Positions 42,131 through 51,187 of a DNA stretch of 64,000 nucleotides are shown piece after piece. A program made the position numbers and the translations under genes. Under the pieces are notes generated by a model that worked only from the letters and a program-made list of their open reading frames with translations, was not told the DNA's origin and made no database searches. Position 1 is the first letter of the stretch, and each line of letters starts with the position of its first letter. Source of the stretch: Sphingobium lactosutens DS20 (GTDB lineage Bacteria; Pseudomonadota; Alphaproteobacteria; Sphingomonadales; Sphingomonadaceae); contig NZ_ATDP01000074.1 in assembly GCF_000445105.1 (NCBI RefSeq), positions 37,326 to 101,325 on the forward strand, in the 5' to 3' direction.

Positions 42131-44736
42131 TACAGCCGCCTGCGCAGCGTCAATGAGATCTGCCGTCCAATTGCTGAGTAGTTGGATGAGTCATAAGGTG
42201 GCAGAGACAGATCTGAGTTTCGAATTCGAGCTGGCTTCTCGTTCAGCAAGTTAAGGACCGAGAGAATGATTTCAGTCCCAGCGAGGACGCCGCCGTCTCT
42301 TTCCGCTTTATACCTGAAGGTCGCATCAAGCGATGTAAACGATCCGACATTCACCTCGGGTAGCGTCCGCGTATCGTTGGTTCCGCCGATGTAATTTGCA
42401 AACAGCGAAGCATCGATGGACGGGCGGGAATATGTGAAGCCACCTTCCATGCGCCAATTTGGTGGATTGAATATGGTGCCGGCCAACTGGCTAAATGGCA
42501 AGCCTGTTGCAACCTGGCGATGGCTTTCAAGATAGGTCGCATTTGCCGAAATCTCGAATGTTTGCGATCCACCGACCGCGAACTTGTATTCGCCGGAGAG
42601 ATCAACGCCCTTCGCATTTTGACGGGCCACATTCCGATCCGTCGCGTCGATAATCGCTGCGATGTTGGCCGCGTCAAACGCCGCACCGCTGAAATTCGAA
42701 AGCCCTTGGGGTAGACGGTCGATTTCCGCCTCAACAGCGGCTGCCGATGGTGTGCGGCTCACGAGAGCGGCATATATGGGATTGCTCAGAGCGGCAGTGG
42801 CGCCGACGATGGGAACCGCAACCCTGTCCTTGTACTTCACGTCGAAGTAGCTCGCCTGCAGGCGCAGGCCGGGAATTGCCCTGGGGTTCAACGAGACTGT
42901 TGCTGTCCAGGTCTCCGCTCTTTCCGGGCGAAGTGGCGTGCCGCCTCCCGCCAGCAGGAGAACAGGAAGGCCGCCAGGATTGTCCGAAAAGATTGAACCC
43001 GGCAGCAATACTCCCTGCCGTACCTGATTCTGCTGATAAAGAGTTGGCGCCTTGAATGAACGGCCCCAACTGCCCATCAAGTTTAGATCAGGTGATGGAG
43101 CATAGCGGAAGCCGAATTTGGGTGTAGTAACCGAACCAACCGCTTCATAATGTTCGAACCGACCCGCCGCAGTGAGGTCGAGGCGGTAGAGTAACGGCCT
43201 GCCGTTGCCGTTGCCGAAAATTGGAACTGTCAGTTCACCATATGCAAACTCGACGCCTCGCCTCGTATGAAACTGCTCGGTTACGTTCGTCGGGAGTCCG
43301 GGGGGAGTGTTGGATACCAAGACACCAAGCCCCAATGATCGGATGCCACCACCGGCGGCGAGTTTAATTTCTCCGCCCGGCAATTCGGCAAGACGGCCTT
43401 GAATGCCGGCCTCCAAACTTCGCATATCGTTGCTGTATATCAACCGGCCCGGCGTTTCGACCGAAGCAGAATATCGCCTTGAATGAAGATCCGCTTTGCT
43501 GTCGGCGATTGTTCCTGAAACGTTCAGCGACCAGACGGAGGTCAACTCCACCGTCAGGCTCGGGGAAACGGAGTAGGTGCGCACGATCGGGTTGGAGCGA
43601 AGCCCGTTCTCCGTAACCGACTCGGTGTTCAGGAACGGGTTATCATATTTGGAGTTGCGACGACTGAAGGTTCCGTCAATTTTAAACTCGATCCCTTCCG
43701 TAACTCGCTGATGGCCGGCCGCCACGATACTGATTTGCCTGACGCTCGGAACCAGCGTGGCGCTCGGATCCATCGAAGAGGTGTAGCTGCGTTCGCCTGC
43801 GTTGATGCGACGAAAGGATGTATAGTCCACTGCAAGCATGAAACCGCCATCGGACCAGGTTGCTCCTGTCACTGCGGAAACTTGCGCCTGTTTGCCGCCG
43901 CCATCGGTAGTCGTTGCGAGTCGAGCGGAAATCTCAGCGCCGCGAAACTCAGGACGCAAAAGGATGTTGGCGACGCCACCGACTGCATCGGAGCCGTAGA
44001 GCGCAGACGCGCCATCGGCGACCACCTCCACGCGATCGACCGCGGCCAAAGGAATGGCAGAGATATCCACCCCTTGAGCCAGCGCGTCATAAGCGAGGCG
44101 ATGACCGTTGAGCAGCGTCAGCGTCGCGTCTGGACCGAGTCCCCGAAGATTGAGTGTAGAGGAGGAACTCACATTGTTGTTGTTACCCTGGGCGCCGCCC
44201 CCGGCAACGGTCGGATTCTGACCGCCGCTGAAATTCTGTGGTAGAAGCCTGATGTAACTGCCGAGATCGGAGACGCCTTGCTTCTCAATTTCGTCTCTCG
44301 TGCTGACTGTAACTGGAGAAGTCGCAGGGGCGCCCTTAATCCGTGACCCCGTAACCACAATGTCGTTCCGATCCGCCGGGTGATCCGCTAGGTCACCCGG
44401 CGTCTCCGATCGCCCCCGGATGATGATCACATCCTTCCGAAACCGCGCCACGAGGTCTGAGCCCTTCAGCAGCGCCCGAACGGCCTCGTCGGCGCTGAAA
44501 TCCCCGTGCAGCGCCGGCGCGGTCCGCCCGAGCACGGCCTGAGAGGTGAAGATGATCTCCTTGCCCGATTGGCGGCTCACCGTCTTGAGGGCTTCACCCA
44601 GATCACCGGCCTCGATCCTATACTCAACGCGGCGCTGCTCCTGCCCATAAACGGGGGCGACCGGCACAAGCGTGCCGATCGCAACCGCAGCGAGGAGGGC
44701 ATGACGAAACCGAAACCGAGACTGCATTCGAACCAT
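42130..44736 (-). CDS. TonB-dependent receptor with STN signalling domain
   Basis: 868 residues from ATG 44736 (AAAGGGGG upstream). A signal peptide is followed by a secretin/TonB N-terminal (STN) domain (YRIEAGDLGEALKTVSRQSGKEIIFTSQ). Then come a plug (DIVVTGSRIKG, LNLRGLGPDATLTLLNGHRL, GASALYGSDAVGGVANILLRPEF) and a 22-strand type barrel ending in a C-terminal aromatic-free SLTLRRRL. It is likely the outer-membrane importer of the lasso peptide and transmits occupancy through FecR to the ECF sigma factor encoded upstream. It is operonic with the isopeptidase (1-nt overlap). Confidence 0.92.
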   Translation of the reverse strand: MVRMQSRFRFRHALLAAVAIGTLVPVAPVYGQEQRRVEYRIEAGDLGEALKTVSRQSGKEIIFTSQAVLGRTAPALHGDFSADEAVRALLKGSDLVARFRKDVIIIRGRSETPGDLADHPADRNDIVVTGSRIKGAPATSPVTVSTRDEIEKQGVSDLGSYIRLLPQNFSGGQNPTVAGGGAQGNNNNVSSSSTLNLRGLGPDATLTLLNGHRLAYDALAQGVDISAIPLAAVDRVEVVADGASALYGSDAVGGVANILLRPEFRGAEISARLATTTDGGGKQAQVSAVTGATWSDGGFMLAVDYTSFRRINAGERSYTSSMDPSATLVPSVRQISIVAAGHQRVTEGIEFKIDGTFSRRNSKYDNPFLNTESVTENGLRSNPIVRTYSVSPSLTVELTSVWSLNVSGTIADSKADLHSRRYSASVETPGRLIYSNDMRSLEAGIQGRLAELPGGEIKLAAGGGIRSLGLGVLVSNTPPGLPTNVTEQFHTRRGVEFAYGELTVPIFGNGNGRPLLYRLDLTAAGRFEHYEAVGSVTTPKFGFRYAPSPDLNLMGSWGRSFKAPTLYQQNQVRQGVLLPGSIFSDNPGGLPVLLLAGGGTPLRPERAETWTATVSLNPRAIPGLRLQASYFDVKYKDRVAVPIVGATAALSNPIYAALVSRTPSAAAVEAEIDRLPQGLSNFSGAAFDAANIAAIIDATDRNVARQNAKGVDLSGEYKFAVGGSQTFEISANATYLESHRQVATGLPFSQLAGTIFNPPNWRMEGGFTYSRPSIDASLFANYIGGTNDTRTLPEVNVGSFTSLDATFRYKAERDGGVLAGTEIILSVLNLLNEKPARIRNSDLSLPPYDSSNYSAIGRQISLTLRRRL

Positions 44737-44835
44737 TCTTGCCCCCTTTGAAAATCCCGACAATCTGGCGGGAGTTTTCAGAGAGCATCGCCACAAAACT
44801 GCAATCTACGGGGCAGGCGTGTAAAAAATCTTCAA

Positions 44836-45900
44836 CTATCGCTTTCGAAGAGTGATTTCCTCCGATCTGGTTCGTTCGACATCCAGATCGAACAACACCG
44901 CCAGGCGGTCGGCGACCTGCTCGGCGTCGTCCACCCGGAACCGTCCGCTGACCCTCAGCGCGCCGATGGAGGGATCCGCGAGCCTGATCGACGTCGCCGA
45001 ATCCCGATTGGCTTCGGCAATGACGGCGGACAATGGCGTGCGCTCATATTCACGGATCAAAGGCTGTTGCGGCGCGAGCCCGCCTGGCTCCATCGCGGTC
45101 CTGTCCACAGGCTTAGACAGCGATATCGGCGTTACCGCCGCAAAGCTCAGGACCTCGCCCGGTTCGAGCCGAGCTACTGCGGCTGTGTCATGGTCGCCCC
45201 TGGCGGCCTCCGGCCTTTCGACGTCTACCGCCCCTCGAAGCAGGCGAACCGTAACGCGCTTGTCCTTGCCAAGAATCACATCGAACACGGTTCCGCGCGC
45301 GGTGACACGTCCGCCGCCGGCAAGCACGATGAAGGGGCGGCTCTCGTGGGCTACCTCAAATCGTGCCCGGCCGCGTTCGAGCCTCAGCTCGCGTCTGGTC
45401 CCGCCGAAATTCGTCGACAACTCGCTGCCCTCGTCAAGCTCGACTACGGACCCATCGATAAGGCGATGACTGCGCCTGCCGCCCACAATGGTGTCATACC
45501 GCGCCTGTTCGACAGGAGGACGTTCGTGCAACCGCGCCACTTGCGGGGATCCGTCTGCCAGGCCGCGAAGCTGCGGACTTGCGAACCAGCTACCGGTGCC
45601 GACAACCAGCAGAAGACTGGCGGCGATCGCCGCCCATCTCCAGGAGCGGCCCGTTGGCTCGTTGTCGTTCGCCTCGTCCTCTATCCTTTCCCGCTCGGAC
45701 GCTAAAAACCGCCCCAACGCGAAGATTTCGCCCGCCCGCTCATAGGCGTCGCGGTGAGATGCTCCGAGCGTGAGCCAATATTCGAATTGAGGACGATAAC
45801 TTTCGGCATCAGGCCCGCGCATTCGCGCGAACCAGAGCGACGCCTCGCGCATCAACTGATCCATTCGGGGCAACCCTTCCGGCATATCCTTGTCAGCCAT
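44836..45900 (-). CDS. FecR-family anti-sigma/sigma regulator
   Basis: 354 residues. The N-terminal DUF4880-like domain (ASLWFARMRGPDAESYRPQFEYWLTLGASHRDAYERAG) lies in the cytoplasm. One membrane helix (WRWAAIAASLLLVVGTGSWFA) follows. The periplasmic FecR domain (DGSVVELDEGSELSTNFGGTRRELRLERGRARFEV) and a C-terminal STN-binding part (VSGRFRVDDAEQVADRLAVLFDLDVE) complete it. It relays the signal from the TonB receptor to the ECF sigma factor. ATG 45900 overlaps the sigma gene by 8 nt. The receptor gene follows after 99 bp. Confidence 0.93.
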   Translation of the reverse strand: MADKDMPEGLPRMDQLMREASLWFARMRGPDAESYRPQFEYWLTLGASHRDAYERAGEIFALGRFLASERERIEDEANDNEPTGRSWRWAAIAASLLLVVGTGSWFASPQLRGLADGSPQVARLHERPPVEQARYDTIVGGRRSHRLIDGSVVELDEGSELSTNFGGTRRELRLERGRARFEVAHESRPFIVLAGGGRVTARGTVFDVILGKDKRVTVRLLRGAVDVERPEAARGDHDTAAVARLEPGEVLSFAAVTPISLSKPVDRTAMEPGGLAPQQPLIREYERTPLSAVIAEANRDSATSIRLADPSIGALRVSGRFRVDDAEQVADRLAVLFDLDVERTRSEEITLRKR

Positions 45901-46441
45901 TGGCATTCCCGATGTTTTTGTCGATTCGAACAAGGGCCTCCGCCACATGCCACTCCACGGTTCGAATGCTGATGTTCAGCTTTTCCGCTATCTGCCTGTA
46001 TCCAAGCTCTTCAGCGCGATGTAACAAGTATACCTCTTTCGTTCTGGGCGGAAGGCTGTCGACAGCCAGACGATATTGCTTGCGCATATCGTTCAATTCC
46101 ACCGTGGTATCGGGACCGGAAACTTCGTGGCGAGCCGCAAAGACCACCGGATCCAAAGATTTAGCCTTGGCCCAGGCACGTACGCGATCCGCCAGCAGGT
46201 GCCGCAGGATCCCGTGCAGGTAGGCGCCCGGATTGCTCCATGCGTAGACCGATTGCGATGCTGCCAGCCGCGCGAAAGCCTCCTGTACGAGATCGTCGCG
46301 ATCCTCTTCGAGCCATATTCGCCGTCGCAGGAAAGACAGCAACTTTGGTGCTTCCGAGCGGTACACGGCCTCGAACTGGAGCTCGTCATAGACAGCGGCC
46401 GCGCGCGCGGCGCCTGCCTCGTTCTCTTGCGCCCCATACAT
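45893..46441 (-). CDS. ECF sigma factor (FecI-like)
   Basis: 182 residues from ATG 46441 (MYGAQENEAGAARAAAVYDEL); an ATG 108 nt upstream adds unfamiliar sequence. Region 2 is FEAVYRSEAPKLLSFLRRRIWLEEDRDDLVQEAFARL. Region 4 is DSLPPRTKEVYLLHRAEELGYRQIAEKLNISIRTVEWHVAEAL. Together with FecR and the STN-TonB receptor it forms a cell-surface signalling cascade that should induce the receptor and isopeptidase when ligand is present. Confidence 0.92.
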   Translation of the reverse strand: MYGAQENEAGAARAAAVYDELQFEAVYRSEAPKLLSFLRRRIWLEEDRDDLVQEAFARLAASQSVYAWSNPGAYLHGILRHLLADRVRAWAKAKSLDPVVFAARHEVSGPDTTVELNDMRKQYRLAVDSLPPRTKEVYLLHRAEELGYRQIAEKLNISIRTVEWHVAEALVRIDKNIGNANG

Positions 46442-46718
46442 AGGGTCAGGCGCACCGAACGGGATCGAAAGGCGCCGACGCGCCGGGGCAGAATTGAATC
46501 GAAGACAGCATGACAGGACCACCCAAAGGTGGCGGGCGATGTCGTCCAATAACTGCGCTCAACCCTCGTGGATGAGCCCATCATCATGCCTGGAAGGATT
46601 ATCCTGCAGCCGGCTCCCAGCCAATTCCCGCGCTGCACCATGAGTCTGCCTTGCTTTGGTGCCAGTTGCAAGCGTCGAACAAACCCATGGGCATTGCTGC
46701 GATGCGACAAGAGCTTCA

Positions 46719-47114
46719 TCATCTCTGCTGCCGATTATCCGGCAGCAACTCCGCCGCCAGATTCACCATTCGGTCGAAGAAGCGATCGAGCAATGCCGCG
46801 GCGTCGCCGTTCAATTCGACGAGGATCCTGCGGCCATCGGAAGGATCTCGGTGCAGCCTCACGAAGCCGCGCGCGGCAAGTCGGTGAACGATCCGCTGCG
46901 AGTTTCTCTCCGATGCGCTCGAAGCTCCCGTAAGAGATGTCAGTGAGCGAGGTTGAACGCTTTTGCAGCTATAGAGGTCAAGCAAGATCTCGAAGGCAGG
47001 GATTGTGAAAAGCTCCTTGCCGAACTCATCTGCACGCAGCCGCTGAACCTGCTCCGTAAGCCCGATCATGCGACAGCGGCTCACCGTGGTTGTTATGCTC
47101 CGGCCCTCAATCAT
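46719..47114 (-). CDS. MarR-like winged-helix regulator
   Basis: 131 residues from ATG 47114 with GGGAGAGG upstream. FEILLDLYSCKSVQPRSLTSLTGASSASERNSQRIVHRLAARGFVRLHRDPSDGRRILVELN is a clear winged helix with the MarR-type DPSDGRR wing. It lies 277 bp from the sigma factor gene and points the same way. It may regulate the uptake half of the lasso cluster. The long upstream gap holds a possible Fur box. Confidence 0.8.
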   Translation of the reverse strand: MIEGRSITTTVSRCRMIGLTEQVQRLRADEFGKELFTIPAFEILLDLYSCKSVQPRSLTSLTGASSASERNSQRIVHRLAARGFVRLHRDPSDGRRILVELNGDAAALLDRFFDRMVNLAAELLPDNRQQR

Positions 47115-47287
47115 CGCGCCTCTCCCTGTTTGCAGCAACGTTTGCGGCCCGGGAGGGGAGGGTTCAATCTGGTGCGTGTGGACATAAATTGCTCCTTTCA
47201 CGCGACAGAAGAAACTTCATATGGCTTCTGATCTTCTTGTAACATTCTGCGTAAAAATGACGCGCAGAGGAAATCCATCCATTTTGC

Positions 47288-47304
47288 ATGAGATTATGTC
47301 TCAT
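47288..47304. promoter_or_regulatory. inverted repeat in the AT-rich gap
   Basis: Perfect arms ATGAGA / TCTCAT with spacer TTATG, about 175 bp upstream of the MarR-like start. It is a reasonable operator for that regulator. It adjoins the Fur-box-like sequence. Confidence 0.4.
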
Positions 47305-47320
47305 AATAATAATCATTTCT
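47302..47320. promoter_or_regulatory. Fur-box-like sequence
   Basis: CATAATAATAATCATTTCT matches 14 of 19 positions of the classical Fur box. It is about 190 bp upstream of the MarR-like gene, near the TonB/FecR/ECF module. Iron control of the uptake system is possible but not shown. Confidence 0.35.
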
Positions 47321-47631
47321 GCTTCCAATAGTTACACGTCATCCCTCGACGGGCGTCAACAGAGCGGCAGGTCTGGTGTCGTTGCGGTCGAGCCTTGTGG
47401 GCGGTTCTTCTCTGCGTGATTTACGTCATTCGATCAGATGACGAATGCTGTTGCTGGCTCTGCGCGCATACCATCAGTTATCACGCCGAGATCGGCCTTT
47501 CAGCAGCCACAACGGAGGCGGCCGGAGTGCTTCACCACCCGGTTGTCGACATTCTACGGTCTTGCGGCCAGCCGGTTTTCAGCCCCGCCTCCATCGGCCA
47601 TGGCGCACGCTGCACGGTCACGCCCCTTGAC

Positions 47632-47647
47632 GGGAGGGGAGTGGGGG
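47632..47647 (+). repeat. G-run leader copy 1
   Basis: GGGAGGGGAGTGGGGG, followed by a small hairpin AACC TTC GGTT at 47648-47658. It is 130 bp upstream of the toprim-protein start. See the other copies at 48669, 52480, 57761, 61032 and 63984. Confidence 0.65.
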
Positions 47648-47776
47648 AACCTTCGGTTGGGTGATCTTCGGATCGCTGGGTCCAACGCCCGCCTTCTTGC
47701 CGTCATTCGCGCCGCGACGCGCTGATCGAAGCTCCAGCAAGGTCTCGAAGGGCGGGCATTATCCAGGAGAGCGCTC

Positions 47777-48715
47777 ATGGCGCGTACTGCAACCAAACAT
47801 AACCCGGAACTCGAGGCGATCGGTTCCGATATCGTCAAGCGCCTCGGGGGCGTCTGGAAGCCAGGCGGCGGCATGTGCTGCTGTCCTGCTCATTCCGATC
47901 GCAGTCCAAGTCTCTCCGTTCGTGTCGGTGATCATGCCCTCCTCTTCAAATGCTTCGCTGGGTGCGACACACGCGACGTCATCAACGAGATTCTGCGCCT
48001 CGAGGAAAACGCCCTCCATCATGTCGACAAGGCGTCTGCGACATCGGCAAAAATGCCGACCGACCTGTGGCGGCGGCAGCAGGCCATGCGCATATGGGAT
48101 GAGGCGCGGCCGCTTGCCGGTACGCCCGGCGAGATATATCTGCGCCGCCGGCGGATCGCCTTGCTCCCGCGCGCGCTCCGCTTTCATCCACGAACACCCC
48201 TCGGTCAGGGCGGCGCGGTCGACTTCAGGCCGGCGATGATCGCCGCGCTTCACGATGGCGGTCTTCATGATGAAGGCCGCTTCATAGCGATCCAGCGGAC
48301 ATTCTTCGATCGGGAGGATGCCAGGCGCGCCCGCGATCTCGTCGACCCGCGCATGACGCTCGGCCGCCCCGATCACGCCGCCGTCATGCTCGGCGCCGCG
48401 ACCTCCGTCCTGGGCCTCGCCGAGGGTGTCGAGACCGCGCTTTCCGCGATGATCCTGTTCGGCGTGCCGGTCTGGGCCACGCTGGGAAGCGAGCGGCTTC
48501 ACCAGATCGCTATCCCCGATCGGGTGGAGCGTCTGATCCTGTTCCCCGACAACGACATCGCCGGCGAGATCGGCGTGGCACACGCGCTCGAGGCCTATGA
48601 GGCGTGCGGCCGCGACATCGCCGTCGAATTCCCGCCGCATGGCTTCAAGGACTGGAACGACGTGCTGCGGGCGGGAGGGGAGGGAGTGGGGGAGTGGTGG
48701 CGGCAAGTGGCCTGA
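47777..48715 (+). CDS. zinc-finger/toprim protein (plasmid primase-like)
   Basis: 312 residues. The N-terminal part has a CHC2-like zinc site (GGGMCCCPAHSDRSPSLSV ... LLFKCFAGCDTRDVINEI). The C-terminal part is a toprim domain with the acidic motif GLAEGVETALSA and LILFPDNDIAG. This is the common primase-like protein of alphaproteobacterial plasmids and phages. It may prime the transferred strand or inhibit host functions. The gene's last 47 bases contain the second G-run leader, so coding and leader overlap. A G-run leader also precedes it. Confidence 0.88.
   Translation: MARTATKHNPELEAIGSDIVKRLGGVWKPGGGMCCCPAHSDRSPSLSVRVGDHALLFKCFAGCDTRDVINEILRLEENALHHVDKASATSAKMPTDLWRRQQAMRIWDEARPLAGTPGEIYLRRRRIALLPRALRFHPRTPLGQGGAVDFRPAMIAALHDGGLHDEGRFIAIQRTFFDREDARRARDLVDPRMTLGRPDHAAVMLGAATSVLGLAEGVETALSAMILFGVPVWATLGSERLHQIAIPDRVERLILFPDNDIAGEIGVAHALEAYEACGRDIAVEFPPHGFKDWNDVLRAGGEGVGEWWRQVA
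48669..48692 (+). repeat. G-run leader copy 2 with hairpin before parB
   Basis: Five G-tracts (GGG-C-GGG-A-GGGG-A-GGG-AGT-GGGGG) satisfy a canonical G-quadruplex pattern. Behind it GGCGG (48699-48703) pairs with CCGCC (48730-48734), enclosing GGTCAG / CTGACC (48717-48729), and the Shine-Dalgarno AGGAG starts at the next base. It lies within the 3' end of the upstream gene. Confidence 0.7.
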
Positions 48716-48748
48716 TGGTCAGGCTGACCCCGCCAGGAGACTATCTAC

Positions 48749-50740
48749 ATGACCCAACTTCCCATCCTCATCCCCGCGGCGAACCTCGCCAAGTCGCCGA
48801 GCAACGTCCGCACCGTCAGCGACGCGATCGCCGACGCCCAGCTCGAGGCGAACATCGCCGTCAAGGGCGTGCGCCAGAACCTCATCGGCGTGCCGGTCTC
48901 GCGCAAGAAGGGGCATTACCGGATCATCGCTGGCGGCCGCCGCCTCGATGCCGTCCATCGCCTCATCGAGAAGGGCGTGTTCGAACCCGACTATCAACTG
49001 GCAGTTCTCGTGCTTGGCAATGCCAAGGACGCGATCGAGACGAGTCTCGAGGAGAATTTCTTCAATCTCACGATGAACCCGGCCGACACCTGCCGTGCCT
49101 TCCAGGATATCATCGAGAACGAAGGAAAGACGCCTGAGGACGTCGCCAAGCGGTTCGGGCTCACCGAACGCTTCGTTCGCAGCCGGCTCCGTCTCGCCGA
49201 TCTCGCCGATCCCATCTTCGAAGCGCTGCGCAACGGCGAGATCACCCTCAACGTGGCCGTCGCCTATGCCAGCAACAGCGATCGCACCCGGCAGGCTGAG
49301 GTCTTCGAACTGCTCAAGGACGGTTATTACCGGGCCAATGTCAACGAGATCAAACGCCAGCTTGTCGAGGACACCTATGTCGGCAGCGATCCCAAGGCGC
49401 TGCTGGTCGGCCGCGACGCCTATATCGAGGCCGGCGGCCGGGTCGACCTTGATCTGTTCTCCGACTCGACGACCGAACGTTGGATCGATGGCGATCTCCT
49501 TAACCGCCTCGTAGCCGACAAGCTCGCGGTCGCCGCGGAAGCCCTGCGCGAGCGCGAGGGCCTGGCGGAAGTCCGGGTCATTCCCGCGACCCATGTCAGC
49601 TATAACGACACCTGGGATCTGCGCCCGCTCAAGGGTGACACGCCCGACCTTACGGCGGAGCAGCAGGCGCGTCTCGAGGAAATCGAGGCGGAGATCGAGG
49701 CCGCCAACGAAGCCTGGGAAGACGCTGACGAGGACGGCCAGGCCGAGCAGGCCAATCGCGTCGAGATGCTCGAGGCCGAGTATCGCTCGATCGAGACGCC
49801 CGCGCCGGTCTTGACCGATGAACAGAAGGCATCCGCTCTCGCCTATGTCGTGATCGGCCATGACGGCGAGCCCCGCCTCCACGAGCAGCTCTATGTGGCT
49901 CCGGTCGAGGAGCCCGAAGAGGAGGACGTCGACATCGAAGCGGGCGGTGAGGACGAGAATGAGGAAGTTGCCGCCGTCCCGGGCAAGGCGGCCTACAGCC
50001 AGCGTCTGTCCCAGGAACTGGCCGAGATGAAAAGCGAATTGCTGCGCGTCCACATCGCCAGCGATCCGCGCTTCGCCCTTGATCTCGGAACCTTCTGGAT
50101 GGTCGACAAGGCGACCCGTCACTATGGCGGCGAAGACCTTGCGACCGAACTGAAGGCCGACAAGCCCTGGTCCGCGCTCACCGGCTTCCAGAGCGGTACG
50201 GTTGCCGCCGAGGAATGGAGCAAGATCGACGAAGCGCTCGACCGCAGCTGGACCGAGGCGGGTGACGCCTGTCAGCGATATGACGCCTTCTGCGATCTTC
50301 CCGACGAAGCCCGGGCCGCCTGGCTCGCCTGGGCGATCGCCCGCACGCTCCATGCCGTCACCGCCGGCCGCAAGGGCGAAGCGCTCATCGACCATCTCGG
50401 CACCAAGCTCGACATCGATGTCGCGGCCTGGTGGCGGCCGACCGCGAACAACTATTTCGATCGCCTGAGCAGCAAGGCCGCAATCCTCGCCCATCTCGAG
50501 GAGATTGGCGGCAAGGAGTTGTCGAGCCGTTATGGCGCTTCGAAAAAGCATGACCTCGCGACTTCGGCCGAGAAGATCTTCGCCGGGTCCGTCCCGATCG
50601 AAGCGGAACTTCGTGATGCCGCTACCGCATGGGTGCCGGACGTCATGCGCTACGGCCAGCCGACGACCGCGGTCGATGTTGTGCCCGCGAACGACCAGGA
50701 TAACCTCGTTACCGGGGACGATCTGCCACAGGCCGCCTGA
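48749..50740 (+). CDS. ParB/Spo0J-family partition or nuclease protein
   Basis: 663 residues, much longer than chromosomal ParB. The N-terminal ParB fold contains the CTP-binding-type motif HYRIIAGGRRLDAVHRL (about 53-69) and SLEENFFNLTMNPADTCRAFQ. The HTH follows (TPEDVAKRFGLTERFVRSRLRLADL). An acidic, Glu-rich linker (EEPEEEDVDIEAGGEDENEE) separates a large C-terminal domain of unknown role. No ParA partner is nearby. Such long ParB-like proteins are common in the leading region of conjugative plasmids. It ends before a good intrinsic terminator. Confidence 0.9.
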   Translation: MTQLPILIPAANLAKSPSNVRTVSDAIADAQLEANIAVKGVRQNLIGVPVSRKKGHYRIIAGGRRLDAVHRLIEKGVFEPDYQLAVLVLGNAKDAIETSLEENFFNLTMNPADTCRAFQDIIENEGKTPEDVAKRFGLTERFVRSRLRLADLADPIFEALRNGEITLNVAVAYASNSDRTRQAEVFELLKDGYYRANVNEIKRQLVEDTYVGSDPKALLVGRDAYIEAGGRVDLDLFSDSTTERWIDGDLLNRLVADKLAVAAEALREREGLAEVRVIPATHVSYNDTWDLRPLKGDTPDLTAEQQARLEEIEAEIEAANEAWEDADEDGQAEQANRVEMLEAEYRSIETPAPVLTDEQKASALAYVVIGHDGEPRLHEQLYVAPVEEPEEEDVDIEAGGEDENEEVAAVPGKAAYSQRLSQELAEMKSELLRVHIASDPRFALDLGTFWMVDKATRHYGGEDLATELKADKPWSALTGFQSGTVAAEEWSKIDEALDRSWTEAGDACQRYDAFCDLPDEARAAWLAWAIARTLHAVTAGRKGEALIDHLGTKLDIDVAAWWRPTANNYFDRLSSKAAILAHLEEIGGKELSSRYGASKKHDLATSAEKIFAGSVPIEAELRDAATAWVPDVMRYGQPTTAVDVVPANDQDNLVTGDDLPQAA

Positions 50741-50757
50741 TCGCTGACAATGCCTCC

Positions 50758-50795
50758 GGGGCCGTGGCAATGCGCCGCGGCCCTGGTTCTTTTTC
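50758..50795 (+). terminator. intrinsic terminator after the parB-like gene
   Basis: GGGCCG (50759-50764) pairs with CGGCCC (50778-50783), followed by TGGTTCTTTTT. It lies 18 bp after the ParB-like stop codon. Confidence 0.75.
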
Positions 50796-50835
50796 GCGAT
50801 CTCATTGCGTAATCGCATTTCCAGAGAGCCAGCTA

Positions 50836-51089
50836 ATGGCCGATATCACCCAGCTTCCCATCATGCGGGCAACCGATGCCGAAGCCACCGGGTTCGCGCG
50901 TTTGAACGATGTTGCAACCTTGCCGGTCGACATCCCCAACGGCAATTTCACGACAAGCGCACACACCAAGGTGGACGCCGGATCACCTTATTCTTCGTCG
51001 ATATCCAGTTTGACGACATTATCTGGACGGTCTGCGCCGATCGCGAGTTTGTAGCATGGTGGGCGATGGACGCCCACGGTGGGCTGTAA
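50836..51089 (+). pseudogene. short frameshifted reading frame
   Basis: Begins MADITQLPIMRATDAEATGFARLNDVATLPVD (ATG 50836) in one frame. After about codon 45 the sensible sequence continues in another frame as ITLFFVDIQFDDIIWTVCADREFVAWWAMDAHGGL, ending with the stop at 51087-51089. A single frameshift near 50970-50980 would join them into a protein of about 84 residues. I do not recognise it. Either a pseudogene or a sequencing error. Confidence 0.5.
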
Positions 51090-51154
51090 TCAGGCTAGCC
51101 GTGGCGCTGACACAGGGGCTGGCGAAGGCCATCTGGACAAGGCCGCATGACCCA

Positions 51155-51178
51155 GATCAGCGAGGAGATGCGCTGATC
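51155..51178. repeat. perfect inverted repeat, first of a pair
   Basis: Arms GATCAGCG and CGCTGATC separated by AGGAGATG, in the gene-free stretch 51090-51383. The second palindrome follows 9 bp later. Confidence 0.65.
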
Positions 51179-51187
51179 GTGCCCCAT

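Larger units (their letters stand above)
47115..47776. other. 662-bp intergenic stretch between lasso cluster and plasmid backbone
   Basis: No convincing gene. It holds a G-tract GGGAGGGGAGGG (47151-47162), the AT-rich segment with the inverted repeat and Fur-like box (47288-47320), and near its right end the first copy of the G-run leader (47632-47647). Short frames on the plus strand (47395-47725) look like chance ORFs in GC-rich DNA. This may be the border of the lasso insertion. Confidence 0.5.

Noticed and set aside
47395..47725. Short plus-strand frames upstream of the toprim gene
   Set aside because: No ribosome site, several overlapping frames of equal length, and they cover the G-run leader.
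48719..50818. 699-codon minus-strand frame antisense to the ParB-like gene
   Set aside because: It mirrors a well-supported ParB-family protein; long antisense frames arise from GC-rich codon usage, and the sequence shows no domain.
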